Positions 35,995-45,857 are shown, numbered from the stretch's first letter. The stretch is DNA of 64,000 nucleotides from Cutibacterium modestum (GCF_008326345.1 NZ_BJEN01000003.1:310001-374000), one strand, 5' to 3'. Notes: generated from the sequence alone by a model not told the origin. Translations and numbers: made by a program.

Positions 35995-36873
35995 ATGGCC
36001 ACAGCAGCTGAATGGCTTGAAGGGGCTCGCCCCCGCACCCTTCCCACCGCAATCGCGCCGGTGTTGGCAGGTACCGCGATCGCTATCGCCGATAGTGGTG
36101 CATGCTGGGGACTGGCCGCGCTGTGCCTAGTGGTGGCCTTGGGACTGGTCATCGGGGTGAACTTCGCCAACGATTACTCCGATGGTATTCGCGGCTCCGA
36201 CGGTGATAATCGAGTTGGTCCGCTTCGGTTGGTCGGGTCAGGAATCGCTGAACCCGCCCAGGTCAAGGCTGCGGCTTTCGCGTGTTTCGGGGTCTCGGCA
36301 GTGGCCGGACTGATCATCACTATCGTCACCGGGCATTGGTGGTTCATCGCCGTGGGGGTGGTCTGCATTCTCGCCGCCTGGTTCTACACCGGGGGCTCCC
36401 ACCCCTACGGTTACGCTGGGCTAGGGGAGATCTTCGTCTTCATGTTCTTTGGGCTGGTTGCCGTCGGCGGCACGGTCTATGTGCAGACTGACCACGTCGG
36501 TGCGGCTGGTTGGGTGGCGGCCTGCCTCATCGGCGCAACGGCCTGCGGGGTGTTGACGGCTAATAACCTGCGCGATATCGATGGTGACCGCGTCAGTGGC
36601 AAGCACACTCTGGCCACCAAGCTTGGGCACCAGGGGACACGGATCTTTTACCTCGTTCTGGTGACGCTGGCCTGCGTCGGGGTGGTTGCCGTCGCGGCCT
36701 TGACGACGTGGTGGACTCTGTTCGGCTTGTTTGCGATTGCCTTACTCGTCTCCCCGGTAAGGGCAATGGTCACCAAGGCCACGGGGATGGCGTTGGTGTC
36801 GGCGTTGAAGAACACCGGACTCGCCGAGTTGGTGTGCTCGATCGGCCTGTTCGTGGGCGCCCTCGTCGGATAA
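35995..36873 (+). CDS. menA: 1,4-dihydroxy-2-naphthoate polyprenyltransferase
   Basis: 292 residues from ATG 35995, with AGGGAG 6 bases upstream; TTG 35989 is less likely. An integral membrane UbiA-family enzyme with 8-9 helices. It joins the polyprenyl chain to dihydroxynaphthoate, giving demethylmenaquinone. Both Asp-rich Mg-diphosphate motifs are present: NDYSDGIRGSD near residue 58 and NNLRDIDGDRVSGKHTLA near 188. menG, MenJ and a polyprenyl synthase gene lie in the same window. Confidence 0.93.
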   Translation: MATAAEWLEGARPRTLPTAIAPVLAGTAIAIADSGACWGLAALCLVVALGLVIGVNFANDYSDGIRGSDGDNRVGPLRLVGSGIAEPAQVKAAAFACFGVSAVAGLIITIVTGHWWFIAVGVVCILAAWFYTGGSHPYGYAGLGEIFVFMFFGLVAVGGTVYVQTDHVGAAGWVAACLIGATACGVLTANNLRDIDGDRVSGKHTLATKLGHQGTRIFYLVLVTLACVGVVAVAALTTWWTLFGLFAIALLVSPVRAMVTKATGMALVSALKNTGLAELVCSIGLFVGALVG

Positions 36874-36879
36874 GTCTCG

Positions 36880-37123
36880 AGGCAATCGAGGTGCGAAATC
36901 CTAATCGAGCTATGCCTCGGTTCATCCATCATTTATATTTATTGACAGATCGGTCGTCTCCGGAAAAGAATGGCGTCCAGGGCAAGAATGGAACCCACAG
37001 CTACGGTGAAATCGAACCTATTTTTCGACTTCGTCTGTCGAAAATATCGCCTATTACTGTGTACACCTACTGCGCTAAAGGTCGCTGAAAACTCTTCTAC
37101 CCCCTTTTTTTAGGGGAAGAGCC
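36880..37123. other. AT-rich intergenic stretch
   Basis: About 240 bases, lower in GC than the surroundings, with no gene. It contains TTATATTTATTGACA and a CCCC-T7A-GGGG mini-hairpin (about 37101-37116). It separates menA from the convergent secreted-protein gene. Confidence 0.4.
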
Positions 37124-37159
37124 AATGGCCGTGGTCTACAGATGTGGACCACGGCCATT
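37124..37159 (-). terminator. terminator of the phase-variable gene
   Basis: AATGGCCGTGGTC (37124-37136) pairs perfectly with GACCACGGCCATT (37147-37159) around a 10-base loop. It can serve both strands. Confidence 0.7.
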
Positions 37160-37198
37160 GTGGTTGTTAGAGGGACTCTGGAGCCTCTCTTGAAGGTG

Positions 37199-38372
37199 TC
37201 AGACTCCTGTTGCTGGGAGGGCCTTTACGTGGGTCAACGCGGAGGCCGCGATTTGGAGATCGCGAGACCCAAGGTCGTGGCGATCCGTTGTACGGCTGAT
37301 CGACCTATTGGGTGTGGCCGCATGGGTTGGGGTTGGAGTCGGAGTCGGGGTTGGAGTTGGGGTCGGTGTCGGATCGGGAGCCGGTTTCGGGGTGCAGGCC
37401 TTCTGCACGAGCCCGTCCAGGGTTGGTAGCTCTGCCTTGAGCTGCTTGTAGATTGCTACGGCTTCCTTAGTGTTGCGGACGTCGACGACTTCTTGGGCGA
37501 TGTCCTTAACGAGCTTAGCGGTGTTGAACGCCAGCAGCGGCTCCTTTGCTAGGCGCTTGGCGATACGGGGCGCAAGGCTGATGGCAATGGACTTGTCTAT
37601 TCCAGCCCTGACAAGGTGAGTGACGATGCGCGCGCTCAGGATCGGGGAGCTGATAATTGCGGTCGCTACAGCAGTGTCGAAGGCTCGGCCGATGATGTGC
37701 TCGATGGCTGCCTTCTGGAGGTGGACACCCCTTCTGATGAGAAGGTCTGCTTGAGCGGCGATCTCGGCTTTGATGAGTTCGATCTTCGCGATGGGCCCAA
37801 GGGCGGGGTTGAGTGCGGTGGCGACGATAGCCACTGCGGTGGCTCGTGCCAGGTGCTTGTCGATACCAGCCGCGACGAGGTCTGTGATGACCGCGCTCTT
37901 CAGTGCGGCTGATCCCAGTGCGTTGGGGATGATCGACGCGGCCAGGATGGCCTTGAAGCTGACGTCAATGGCTGCAGCTGCGCGTTGAATCTTGGCGTCT
38001 GCTATGAGGCCCAGTTGGGAAGCGACGAGGGCTTTCAGATGGTTGTGGTTGATGATAAGGGCCCCTCTGTTGCCATTTCTGCGGCGATGCGGGGGGCCAG
38101 AGCGGCTGCGTCGGCCGCACTGAGCCCGGCCTTGATGAGGGCGTCGACGATCGCGGCGCGCAGCTTCAGGTCGTTGATGATGGCCTTGCGGCAGTCCGCG
38201 TCGATTTTTGTCTTGTTGGTGTCGGGACGGAGGGCAGCTGACTGGGTTACGGAGCTGCCCTTGTCAGAAGTGGCACTCGCGGGGGGGGGGGGAGAGAGAG
38301 GGTGATAGCTGCTATTGACCCGACCAGGGCGGTTGCTGTTACAGCTGCCACGGTGATCCTTGTGCGACGCAT
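37199..38372 (-). pseudogene. phase-variable secreted protein, out of frame as sequenced
   Basis: ATG 38372 has AGGAGA 5 bases upstream and starts a signal peptide (MRRTRITVAAVTATALVGS). Twelve C (G12 on the plus strand, 38281-38292) follow in the signal region. With 12 the frame stops soon after; with 13 it reads PPPPASA and continues. A second break lies at GGGG 38062-38065: one more G rejoins EMATEG with ALIINHNHLK. Both corrections give an uninterrupted 391-residue protein with helical repeats (IKAGL-LAPRIAAEMA, VRAGI-LAPRIAKRLA), a Pro-Thr repeat tail and a final LPATGV directly at the stop. Export to the surface or medium is inferred; the family is unknown. Confidence 0.75.
38281..38292. 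repeat. homopolymeric G12 tract (slippage site)
   Basis: Twelve consecutive G on the plus strand, read as C12 inside the signal peptide of the secreted protein. An (AG)4 tract follows directly. Tracts of this length change by slipped-strand mispairing during replication. Confidence 0.9.
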
Positions 38373-38654
38373 CGTTTCTCCTAAGGGTTAGAAACTTAGT
38401 AAAAGCTAACTTTCTGCTAGCAAGATGAGACGCTACCACCAGGCCACGTCGTCTTTTGCGCTGGCCCCAGTTATCAACACGAGCAAAAATAACCACATCA
38501 CAACCCACACAGCTGTACCTCTGTGTTCCCCCTCATAAGACCGCCACCACGATGTCCTCTCGAGGCTTGGAACTTCGTCGTGCTCGTTCACGCGTTCAAT
38601 GGTTGAACTGCGTAACCGCATCGCGTGAATGTCAAGGCCCTGGGGCCACGTGAC

Positions 38655-40403
38655 TCAGGGCTGAGCCTGATACGTGTCGTTGAGCCAACGGCGAACAGCC
38701 AGGGTGGCCCGCACATCGTCTTCGTTGTACTCCAGCACCCGAGTCCTGGACGCCGCCCGGACGTCTGGATCTGGGTCGTGGACAGCAAGGTCCCACCAGG
38801 TCTGGGAATTCAGGCCGCCTGGATCTGGGTCGCGCCAAGAGAATCCCGCCCCGGCCGTCGCGACGACCTTGAGTCCAATTCCATTAACCCCAAAGAAATG
38901 GGCCCTGATCGTGGTAAAGAGATCCACAAAACAGCCCGAGCCGAGGAGGCGTTGGACGGCAGCGCGTTCGTCCTCGCAAACATGGCCGAAGTGACGCAAA
39001 TGGACGATCTCGTAGTCAGAATAGTGGACGATGATCGTCTCGGGATGGGCGTTGACGATACCCTCAAGCCACCGGATTGCACGGGCAGCCAGCTTGTGCT
39101 CGGTAGCATCGTCCATATCGGTGAAATCGCTAAACGCCACGTAGTAGGGCTCGCAGCCTGTGGTCGAATCGAGTAGACGTTCAGGGTCGCTGACCTCAAA
39201 CCCCCACAAGTAGACGCGGCCATCGGGGGACGTCTCGATATCGAAGTCAATTTCCAGACGCGAGGAGGCCACCTCGATCGGGCCTTCATCGTTACGTTCC
39301 AGCAGCACGCCCTCGCGGATGAGTCGAGCCCGCCTGGCCGCTGCCCGCAATCTCTGCTCCGAACGGGGACGGTGCTGCACCTCAGGCAGGTAAACCGGCA
39401 GCAGCTCGTCGAGGCTCACGTCGGCCAGATTGTTAACCGTCGCTACTCCGAGGCGACGCAGGGTCGAGATTTCCCGAACGTCCAGCGGAGCCTTCGAGAT
39501 GCGCAGGGACAGGTCATCGTCGGCAAGACGCGGCTCGCAAGTGGCCCACCATTGGCACGACTCGCACTCTGGCACCACAATTGGGGCGACCATCGGCTCG
39601 CCTCCAGCTAGGGCGTGTTCGGCGACCGAGACCCGGAACGTGTGCTCGTGGTCATAGCGGTCAAATAGGCTGCGTCGACGCCATCCCGACGCCGCCGACC
39701 GTGAGAACGTACGGATGAACTTATGGTCGAGGTCCAACCAGGAGACTGCCAGGGCGTCACTCAAAATGGCGATCTCGTCGCGACCGACCAGCCCCACCAG
39801 ACGACGATGGTTCGGGCACTGGTCAGGGGTGGCCACCAGACCGAGGTCGTCAAGCAAGCGCCAGTGGTGGACAGCCTGGATGAGAGCGCGCTCCCGGCTA
39901 GCACGAAATGTCTGGTCGAGTGACATTCGGGCATGACGAGGATCCGGGTCGTCAAGCGGAGACACCCACGTGAATTCGGCTAGCGTGTGGTGTTTTTCCA
40001 AAACAAGGTAGTCCTTGATAATAAGCGGTAGGTATCCGGGGCCCCTATCGGCGCGGATTCCGGCCAGCACGAGGGCATCCGGAGAACCAGAGCGATGGCC
40101 TTGGGGAGACGATGGTAGTTCCGGGCAGACGATGACGGGTGCCCCGGCATCTATAGCCCGGTGAGTCGCAGCTCGACGGCTGGCTGGGCTAGCCGTGTCA
40201 GATCGCACATCGACAGCGTCAGCGATAGCAGCCAAAGCGTCACAGACCGCCGTCATATGGGTTTGCGCGCCCGCAAAGAGCTCGTCGTCGCGGGGATCCC
40301 CAACCGGCTCGGACAATTGTGGGTCGAAAGTGTTCTGAGTCTTAACCGGACAACTGCAAGCTGCCCAGGCGCTAAGGAGGATGGGGGAGGAAGGGCCTTT
40401 CAC
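38655..40403 (-). CDS. TM0106-family RecB-like nuclease
   Basis: 582 residues from GTG 40403, overlapping the menG stop by four bases. The N-terminal half resembles the RecB/Cas4-like domain of TM0106 proteins, with a C-x2-C-x4-C group ([10 protein letters not shown]) near residue 285 that may hold an Fe-S cluster. A short helix-hairpin-helix-like stretch follows ([16 protein letters not shown]). The C-terminal half is an RNase H-fold exonuclease (YprB-like) beginning FDIETSPDG, with a late YNEDDVRAT aspartate. Its role is DNA processing of unknown kind. It is probably cotranscribed after menG. Confidence 0.85.
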   Translation of the reverse strand: MKGPSSPILLSAWAACSCPVKTQNTFDPQLSEPVGDPRDDELFAGAQTHMTAVCDALAAIADAVDVRSDTASPASRRAATHRAIDAGAPVIVCPELPSSPQGHRSGSPDALVLAGIRADRGPGYLPLIIKDYLVLEKHHTLAEFTWVSPLDDPDPRHARMSLDQTFRASRERALIQAVHHWRLLDDLGLVATPDQCPNHRRLVGLVGRDEIAILSDALAVSWLDLDHKFIRTFSRSAASGWRRRSLFDRYDHEHTFRVSVAEHALAGGEPMVAPIVVPECESCQWWATCEPRLADDDLSLRISKAPLDVREISTLRRLGVATVNNLADVSLDELLPVYLPEVQHRPRSEQRLRAAARRARLIREGVLLERNDEGPIEVASSRLEIDFDIETSPDGRVYLWGFEVSDPERLLDSTTGCEPYYVAFSDFTDMDDATEHKLAARAIRWLEGIVNAHPETIIVHYSDYEIVHLRHFGHVCEDERAAVQRLLGSGCFVDLFTTIRAHFFGVNGIGLKVVATAGAGFSWRDPDPGGLNSQTWWDLAVHDPDPDVRAASRTRVLEYNEDDVRATLAVRRWLNDTYQAQP

Positions 40404-41176
40404 CTCAGGCCATCTCCTTCCTGCCAGTGGGCATCGTCATGACGGTGGCCATTGGGATGGGGGCCGACACTGCCTTTCCAGCCACGATGCAGAGCCACCA
40501 CCCCACCGCAAATGTTGCGCCATGCCACGGCCTGCCAGCCGCACTCGGCCATCATGTCCGCCAGGTGGGTCTGGTCGGGCCAAGCGAGGATCGACTCAGC
40601 CAGGTAGTTATAGGCCTGTTGGTTCGACGAGGCCAACCGCGCCATCGCCGGTATCGCAGCCAGCAGATACTTGGTGTAGACGTGGCGGAACGGCGCCCAA
40701 GTGGGGTACGAGAATTCGCAGACAACGACGCGACCGCCCGGTTTGGTGACACGCAGCATCTCACGCAGCGCCTGTTGGGAATCCTCGACGTTACGTAGAC
40801 CGTAAGAGATTGTTACCGCGTCAAAAGAGTTATTGGCATAGGGTAAACAAGTGGCGTCCCCGGCCACGAAGTGCAGATGGGGCTGACGTTGCTTGCCTAC
40901 CGCCAGCATCCCGGTGGAAATATCGGTGGGGTAAACCTGCGCACCTCGAGCTGCGAAAGTAGCTGAGGATGTGCCGGTTCCGGCCGCCAGATCGAGGACG
41001 ATCTGGCCGGGTTCCGGCTCTACGGCGTCAACGACAAGGTCACGCCAAGTGTCGACCACCCCCAGCGTCATAATCTGGTTCATAAGGTCGTAGCGCTTCG
41101 CCACCCCATCGAACATTGATGCGACATCGGTGTGGTGCTTATCCAGGGTGGCTCGGGTTGTCAACACGAGTTTCAT
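40400..41176 (-). CDS. menG: demethylmenaquinone methyltransferase
   Basis: 258 residues. It makes the last methylation in menaquinone synthesis using SAM. The UbiE/MenG signatures are present: [12 protein letters not shown], the SAM-binding [35 protein letters not shown] and a C-terminal [17 protein letters not shown] 41176 is the start. The His-rich tail after residue 240 is unusual. Its stop overlaps the start of the TM0106 nuclease gene. Confidence 0.94.
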   Translation of the reverse strand: MKLVLTTRATLDKHHTDVASMFDGVAKRYDLMNQIMTLGVVDTWRDLVVDAVEPEPGQIVLDLAAGTGTSSATFAARGAQVYPTDISTGMLAVGKQRQPHLHFVAGDATCLPYANNSFDAVTISYGLRNVEDSQQALREMLRVTKPGGRVVVCEFSYPTWAPFRHVYTKYLLAAIPAMARLASSNQQAYNYLAESILAWPDQTHLADMMAECGWQAVAWRNICGGVVALHRGWKGSVGPHPNGHRHDDAHWQEGDGLR

Positions 41177-41204
41177 TTTAAGGGGCAGGCGACTCCCCCC
41201 TCAC

Positions 41205-41271
41205 CTCCCTCGATCGGGGTGGGTTCCCGCGAAGGGGGTGCGTGTCCCCTGATTCCCTCGATCGGGTTGGG
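41205..41271. repeat. direct repeats upstream of the ABC operon
   Basis: TCCCTCGATCGGGGTGGG (41206-41223) recurs as TCCCTCGATCGGGTTGGG (41254-41271), 48 bases apart. Each holds the palindrome CCCTCGATCGGG with the core CGATCG. They sit between divergent menG and the ABC gene and may be regulator sites. Confidence 0.45.
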
Positions 41272-41314
41272 CGCAGGTTGAGGTAGGTCTCACAAGTGCG
41301 GGAGAATAGCCAAC

Positions 41315-41959
41315 ATGGCATCCCGCTCTACCGTCCTCGTTGCCAAGGACATCTCGAAGTCCTACGGTGACCGAACCATCATTGATCGCCTCTCCCTCAT
41401 CGTCCGCGAAGGAGAAGCCGTCGCCCTCACTGGCCGCAACGGTGCCGGTAAGTCGACGGTATTAAGGATGCTGGTGGGAGCCGATCGTCCAAGCTCTGGA
41501 ACGATCGAGGTGCTTGGCAAAAAAGTTTCCGAGACGAACCCGGAGTTCCGTCGCAACGTTGCCACGGTCATTGACGACCTTGATTTCTTCCCTGATCTGT
41601 CGGTGGTGGAGCACCTCGACTTACTTGCCCGCGCTCACGGCCTGGTCGATGCTGACGCCCTCGTTGATGAGGTGCTTGAGGAGGTCCAGCTCGTCCCACA
41701 GTCCGGCCAGCTTCCTGGCACCCTCTCCTCGGGCCAGCGGCGACGGCTGGGTCTGGCAACGGCCCTCGTGCGCCCTCGCAAACTCCTCGTCCTTGATGAG
41801 CCCGAAGCCCGCCTTGACGTCGAAGGTGTTGCCTGGCTCGGCAAGAGGCTGCGCCAGGAGATGAATCACGGTCTCGCCATCGTGATGGCCAGTCACGAGC
41901 CGGCCCTCGTTGCGACCCTGGGGGCCCGAACCGTTGAGCTGGGAGGCCCGCGCGGATGA
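41315..41959 (+). CDS. ABC transporter ATP-binding protein
   Basis: 214 residues. Walker A GRNGAGKST near residue 42, signature LSSGQRRRLGLA near 132, and Walker B LLVLDEPE near 155. The glutamate directly after LDEP is the catalytic base. The short length and IDDLDFFPDLSV Q-loop region fit an export-type ATPase for a separate membrane subunit, the next gene (ATGA overlap). No ribosome-binding site is seen; GAGAAT at 41302-41307 could be a -10 for a leaderless start. Confidence 0.92.
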   Translation: MASRSTVLVAKDISKSYGDRTIIDRLSLIVREGEAVALTGRNGAGKSTVLRMLVGADRPSSGTIEVLGKKVSETNPEFRRNVATVIDDLDFFPDLSVVEHLDLLARAHGLVDADALVDEVLEEVQLVPQSGQLPGTLSSGQRRRLGLATALVRPRKLLVLDEPEARLDVEGVAWLGKRLRQEMNHGLAIVMASHEPALVATLGARTVELGGPRG

Positions 41960-43692
41960 GTCGGCGCAACGACAAGCACTCCAAGCCCCGCTCCAAGGCG
42001 TCCCAGCCTGAACCGCAGACCGCCAGGGTTGAGGCGGTGGTCGCCCCCGATCCGGAGTTAGTCATCGCTCACCGTCCCGACGAATTCTTCGGTGGTCAGG
42101 CCGACGAGCGCCAGCTCTCCCTCCTGATGGGTGACTGGCGTAAAGGCCGTACCACCCGCAATATCTGGCAGGCCATAGGCGATGCTTACGTGCTCGTCTT
42201 TTCGCTGGTCGTCGTCCTCGCCATGATCGTTAGCCTCATCGTACAGGCCCAGGGGCAGGCCTCGGGTTGCACCTCGACGGGATGCCAGACGGCACGCGGC
42301 CTGCTGCCGTGGGCGGCATTGTCAGGAGTGTTGGCCTTTGCGTTGGCCGCGGCTCGGGTGTTCGGACCAGTACTCGCCTCGGCGGCTGAGGGGTTCTGGC
42401 TCATGGACGCTCCCATTGACCGGGCTAAATTCCTCGCTAAACGACTGCGAGCTGCGGTGCTCGTTTCGGTGCTCGGTGGTGCTGTCTTGGGAGCCTTGGT
42501 GGCTGCTCTCACCGGAGCCGCTGGCAAGGCCGTCGTCGCCTGGACCCTGGCGACCGCCCTAGGCGCTGCCGGAGTTGTCTCCTTTGCGGCCGCTGAGCAA
42601 GGGGCCGAACGTACCTGGTCAGTGAAAGCCATCGAGGCGTTAGCTGGGTTAGCTGGTCTGACGGTATTGCTGGGAGTCATTTCGACGGCGTCGGGATGGT
42701 ACGCGGTGCCGGTGTCGAGTGACGCTAACTTCACTTCCGCCTGGGCAGTGGCCGGGGCTGGGACGGCGCTACTTGTCGTCACGTTATTGCTGGCACGACT
42801 GCGTCTGAACCGGATCCGACGGGCCCGTCTTATGGCCGGTGGTTCACTGGCCTCCGGTATGCAGGGGGCCGCATTCGCCCTCGACTTCGCCCTTATACGC
42901 GACATCCTTCAGGAGCGTGAGGCCATTGAGCGCGGCCAGGTACGCGCCACCCGCGGGCGGGGTGAGGGATTGAAGGCCCTGGTGTGGCGAGATGTGCAAC
43001 GCATCATGCGTTCCCCGAAGCCGCTGCTTACCCTCATCGTGACGGCTGTGGTGCCCTACGCCGTCTCAGCCCTGGGATTTGGTGCCTTGACGGTTCCAGT
43101 GTCGGCCCTAGTACTCGTCGCGGCATTGGTGCCCTTCTTTACCAGCCTGCGAGTGCTTACCCGCAGCAAAGGCCTGGTGCGTTGTTTACCTTTCACGACT
43201 AGCCAGGTGATTTCGGCGGCCTCAGTGATTCCTGCGGTGGCAGCAGCGTTGTGGGCGATTGCCGTTATGCCAGCCTTCCACGGCGCCGGTTCGGCGACCT
43301 CAAGACCGTGGGAGCAGGCCATCATGTACGGCTTGGTGACGGCTGCTGGTGGCCTTGCTGGTGCGATTCGGTGGGTGAGTGCAAAACCGGCCGATTACTC
43401 CTCGCCGATGGTGGCAACCCAGGCCGGCGCAATGCCTCCCGGGTTGATGTTCAACCTCATCCGTGGGTTTGACATGGTTGCTGTCGTCACCATCCCAGTG
43501 GTGCTGGGATGGTCGCCGTGGGTATCGGTGTTCATCGCTGTGGTGGTGTTCGGATTCCTGCGCATGGGCGGAATGAACCAGCAGGACCTGGCTGAAATGC
43601 GCGAGGAATCGCAGCGACAGCTAACGGAAGCCCGTCAGGAAGCGCGAGGCGGTAAGGCCGAAAAGAAGGTCATTGAGCGTAAGCGGAGATGA
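41956..43692 (+). CDS. ABC transporter membrane subunit (DUF6297-like)
   Basis: 578 residues. A basic soluble N-terminus (about 60 residues) is followed by a conserved RPDEFFGGQADERQLSLLMGDWRKGR segment and about 12 hydrophobic helices in two blocks, split by a cytoplasmic linker near 300-345. The tail is a charged coiled coil (LAEMREESQRQLTEARQEARG). This pattern matches DUF6297, which pairs with a single ATPase. It is coupled to the upstream ATPase by a 4-base overlap. The substrate is unknown. Confidence 0.8.
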   Translation: MSRRNDKHSKPRSKASQPEPQTARVEAVVAPDPELVIAHRPDEFFGGQADERQLSLLMGDWRKGRTTRNIWQAIGDAYVLVFSLVVVLAMIVSLIVQAQGQASGCTSTGCQTARGLLPWAALSGVLAFALAAARVFGPVLASAAEGFWLMDAPIDRAKFLAKRLRAAVLVSVLGGAVLGALVAALTGAAGKAVVAWTLATALGAAGVVSFAAAEQGAERTWSVKAIEALAGLAGLTVLLGVISTASGWYAVPVSSDANFTSAWAVAGAGTALLVVTLLLARLRLNRIRRARLMAGGSLASGMQGAAFALDFALIRDILQEREAIERGQVRATRGRGEGLKALVWRDVQRIMRSPKPLLTLIVTAVVPYAVSALGFGALTVPVSALVLVAALVPFFTSLRVLTRSKGLVRCLPFTTSQVISAASVIPAVAAALWAIAVMPAFHGAGSATSRPWEQAIMYGLVTAAGGLAGAIRWVSAKPADYSSPMVATQAGAMPPGLMFNLIRGFDMVAVVTIPVVLGWSPWVSVFIAVVVFGFLRMGGMNQQDLAEMREESQRQLTEARQEARGGKAEKKVIERKRR

Positions 43693-43771
43693 CCGCCGGG
43701 CGGGATCGGGTCGGTTATCGGTGCGTGCCGCTGCCGAGCTGTCCCACCACTGGACTTCGTATGGTGAAGCT

Positions 43772-45022
43772 TCAACTAACGTCAACTGGGAAGAGATTCC
43801 GCAGCACGTCGATGCGATGCTCCGCTTCGGTCGATAAAACGTCCGTGTCGTCGTCATGACCGACGGGATGGCCAGAGAAGATGTGGACGAGTGAGGGATC
43901 GGTGGCGTCGATCTGGCCGCCACGACAGTCAGTAACCCACTGGCCATTGCCCAAGGAATCGACCCAACCGGTGGGGCCGGAAACACGGCCCCGGTCGACG
44001 TGCTCAACTTCGGCCAGCACGGACATGGCGCGATGTGGTGGTAGTCCGGTGACAAAGGCTGGCGGGCATAGGGCGTCCACGAGGGCCAGACAAGACCCCT
44101 GGTCGGGGGAGCGGACACCAGTGACGTCGGTAACGAGATAGTTTGAGGCGTCGCTATAGACACATCCTGGACAATCAGGAACGTGGACCGTGTCGCAGAA
44201 CTGCTCGAGACGTTCGCAAGTCTGCTCGACGATCTCGTCGTGGTGGGCTGCTAGCGGCCCCGTGCCCTGAAGCGCAGACAACAGGGTCTGGTGGTTGGCG
44301 TCAGTAGCGGGGGAATGGGTTAATACCCGGGAAGTGATTAAGGATTTGCTTACTCCGACGGTGAGCTTTGAAGTGGTGCCGACAGATCCTTCGACAAGGT
44401 AGGTATATGCGTTAGGGAATTGACGACGCAGGACCTCGACGATCCATCGCGGGTCGATGGGGGAGCCAGCTTTGGCCTCGAGGTCACGCATGAGAACGAT
44501 CTGGTCGAGCTCTTCAGGCCCCATGATGCCCTGGACGAGTCGGGCGACCTGACGCCAACTCGACTTGTTGACGACGCCGTCACGCAATGTCATAGATCCG
44601 GGGGACCGGGGTACGCTTTGCTGGCGAGGGGCGTCATCGGTAATGCTGTCCTGGGAGAGCTGGGTGAGCCAGGAGTAACCGGGCCAGCGTCCAATAATCG
44701 TCTTGGGAAGGATCATCACGGACCGTGACGAGGACCTGTCCGGGTCAAAAGTGAACGATCCGAAAGCGACTGGCCCGGTGGCCTCAGCGCCAGGTATCTC
44801 GGTCTCGTGCTCAAGATCGTCGCACAACGCCTCCCACCAGACGTCGGCGGCTGCCGGGGAATCAGTCTCGAATCGTGTGATCTCACCTAACCCGACCATG
44901 CCGTAGTTGCGGTGCAAAAAGCATACCGAGTCCTCGGGCGTCATGTAGTTTTCGAGCGGGCCTGGGTCCGGGATCGAGACGGTGCGGGCGCACAAACGGG
45001 CTGAACCTGGGGCAAGGATCAC
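43772..45022 (-). CDS. MenF/isochorismate-synthase-like protein with altered active site
   Basis: 416 residues from GTG 45022, favoured because the protein then opens VILAPGSARLCARTV as in actinobacterial homologues; 45067 is the longest alternative. The chorismate-binding fold is recognisable through WRQVARLVQ, LVTDVTGV, CPPAFVTGLP and the MDRGR-type EHVDRGRVSGPTGW. Key positions differ: the general-base Lys of KVVLAR is Gln in DQIVLMR, the SPERL region reads TTSKLT, and the late GIVxGSDPxxE loop is replaced by HPVGHDDD. It may be a non-catalytic or strongly diverged MenF. Its place among men genes supports a link to menaquinone. Confidence 0.7.
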   Translation of the reverse strand: MILAPGSARLCARTVSIPDPGPLENYMTPEDSVCFLHRNYGMVGLGEITRFETDSPAAADVWWEALCDDLEHETEIPGAEATGPVAFGSFTFDPDRSSSRSVMILPKTIIGRWPGYSWLTQLSQDSITDDAPRQQSVPRSPGSMTLRDGVVNKSSWRQVARLVQGIMGPEELDQIVLMRDLEAKAGSPIDPRWIVEVLRRQFPNAYTYLVEGSVGTTSKLTVGVSKSLITSRVLTHSPATDANHQTLLSALQGTGPLAAHHDEIVEQTCERLEQFCDTVHVPDCPGCVYSDASNYLVTDVTGVRSPDQGSCLALVDALCPPAFVTGLPPHRAMSVLAEVEHVDRGRVSGPTGWVDSLGNGQWVTDCRGGQIDATDPSLVHIFSGHPVGHDDDTDVLSTEAEHRIDVLRNLFPVDVS

Positions 45023-45133
45023 GGTGGCAGGATAACCCAGATGTCTACATGGGCAGCGCCGTCTCATCGCTATGAGCGCCGACGAGAACGGCCAATTCGC
45101 GTTGGCCTGGCGGCGCTGCCCACGCCTATTAGC

Positions 45134-45619
45134 TCAGTTGATGGCGGGATCCACCGTGAATGTCTTGACGCTCACCTGGGAGAGACGCTCCCGGGTGCCG
45201 TTAACGTAGTGCGGGTAGGCACAGTAGCCGAGAGCCCGGTAGGTGGTGCGCTTGCCGCCGTGAAAGTTGAATGCTGCGGCCGCGGATCCAACGTGGAACG
45301 TTGCAGTGCCACGTCCAGTGCCGCCGATGAGCTGTGACTCGTCGAACGTTCCGGACCATACCTGATGGCCCTTGTCGTCGAGGACGCGGGCCACCAGGGA
45401 TTGCTGGCGACCGTCGGCTCTCACGCATGGGGCGCTTGGCTTGACCTTAATGGTGAGAGGGGTGGCCGTACTGAACGGTCCAGTGTGCTGTGCAGGGTCC
45501 GTCACCGACACTTGGGGACCGGTCGGAAGTTGGCTTCCATTAAGGGGTGTGGCAGCTCCGGGAACGCCGAGTGCAATGGTCGATGCGGCTGCCAGGCTGG
45601 CAGCGATTTGGACGAACAT
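45134..45619 (-). CDS. small secreted protein of unknown family
   Basis: 161 residues. A Sec signal peptide spans about residues 1-23 (MFVQIAASLAAASTIALGVPGAA). The mature part is rich in Thr and Gly with beta character (TPLTIKVKPSAPCVRAD, TATFHVGSAAAAFNFHG). Two cysteines (SAPCVRAD, LGYCAYP) may form a disulfide. I find no family. It lies alone on the minus strand between the MenF-like gene and MenJ. Confidence 0.65.
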   Translation of the reverse strand: MFVQIAASLAAASTIALGVPGAATPLNGSQLPTGPQVSVTDPAQHTGPFSTATPLTIKVKPSAPCVRADGRQQSLVARVLDDKGHQVWSGTFDESQLIGGTGRGTATFHVGSAAAAFNFHGGKRTTYRALGYCAYPHYVNGTRERLSQVSVKTFTVDPAIN

Positions 45620-45857
45620 GATGGTCTCCCGATATGTCGTACGTATGGAAATTAGCGAAAATCATTTAGACTTTCGTTTGGAGCATAGCACTGCATAGTG
45701 TCACTAAGGTGTTGGAGACGACGGCGTCCCGGGTAGAGGTTTATCTGCCTTCCGGCTTCGTGAACCTGGCGCGCCGACATGCTTGTAGCTGACAGCCCCT
45801 AGACTCGCCTTTGCAGATGCCGGTAGTTCGGCGCCGTCGTCGATGAGGAGGGTCCAC

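Noticed and set aside
37321-37400. Hexamer-like GGTTGGAGTCGG repeats as a possible CRISPR or minisatellite
   Set aside because: They encode the Pro-Thr tail on the minus strand; there are no spacers, and the repeat is explained by the protein.
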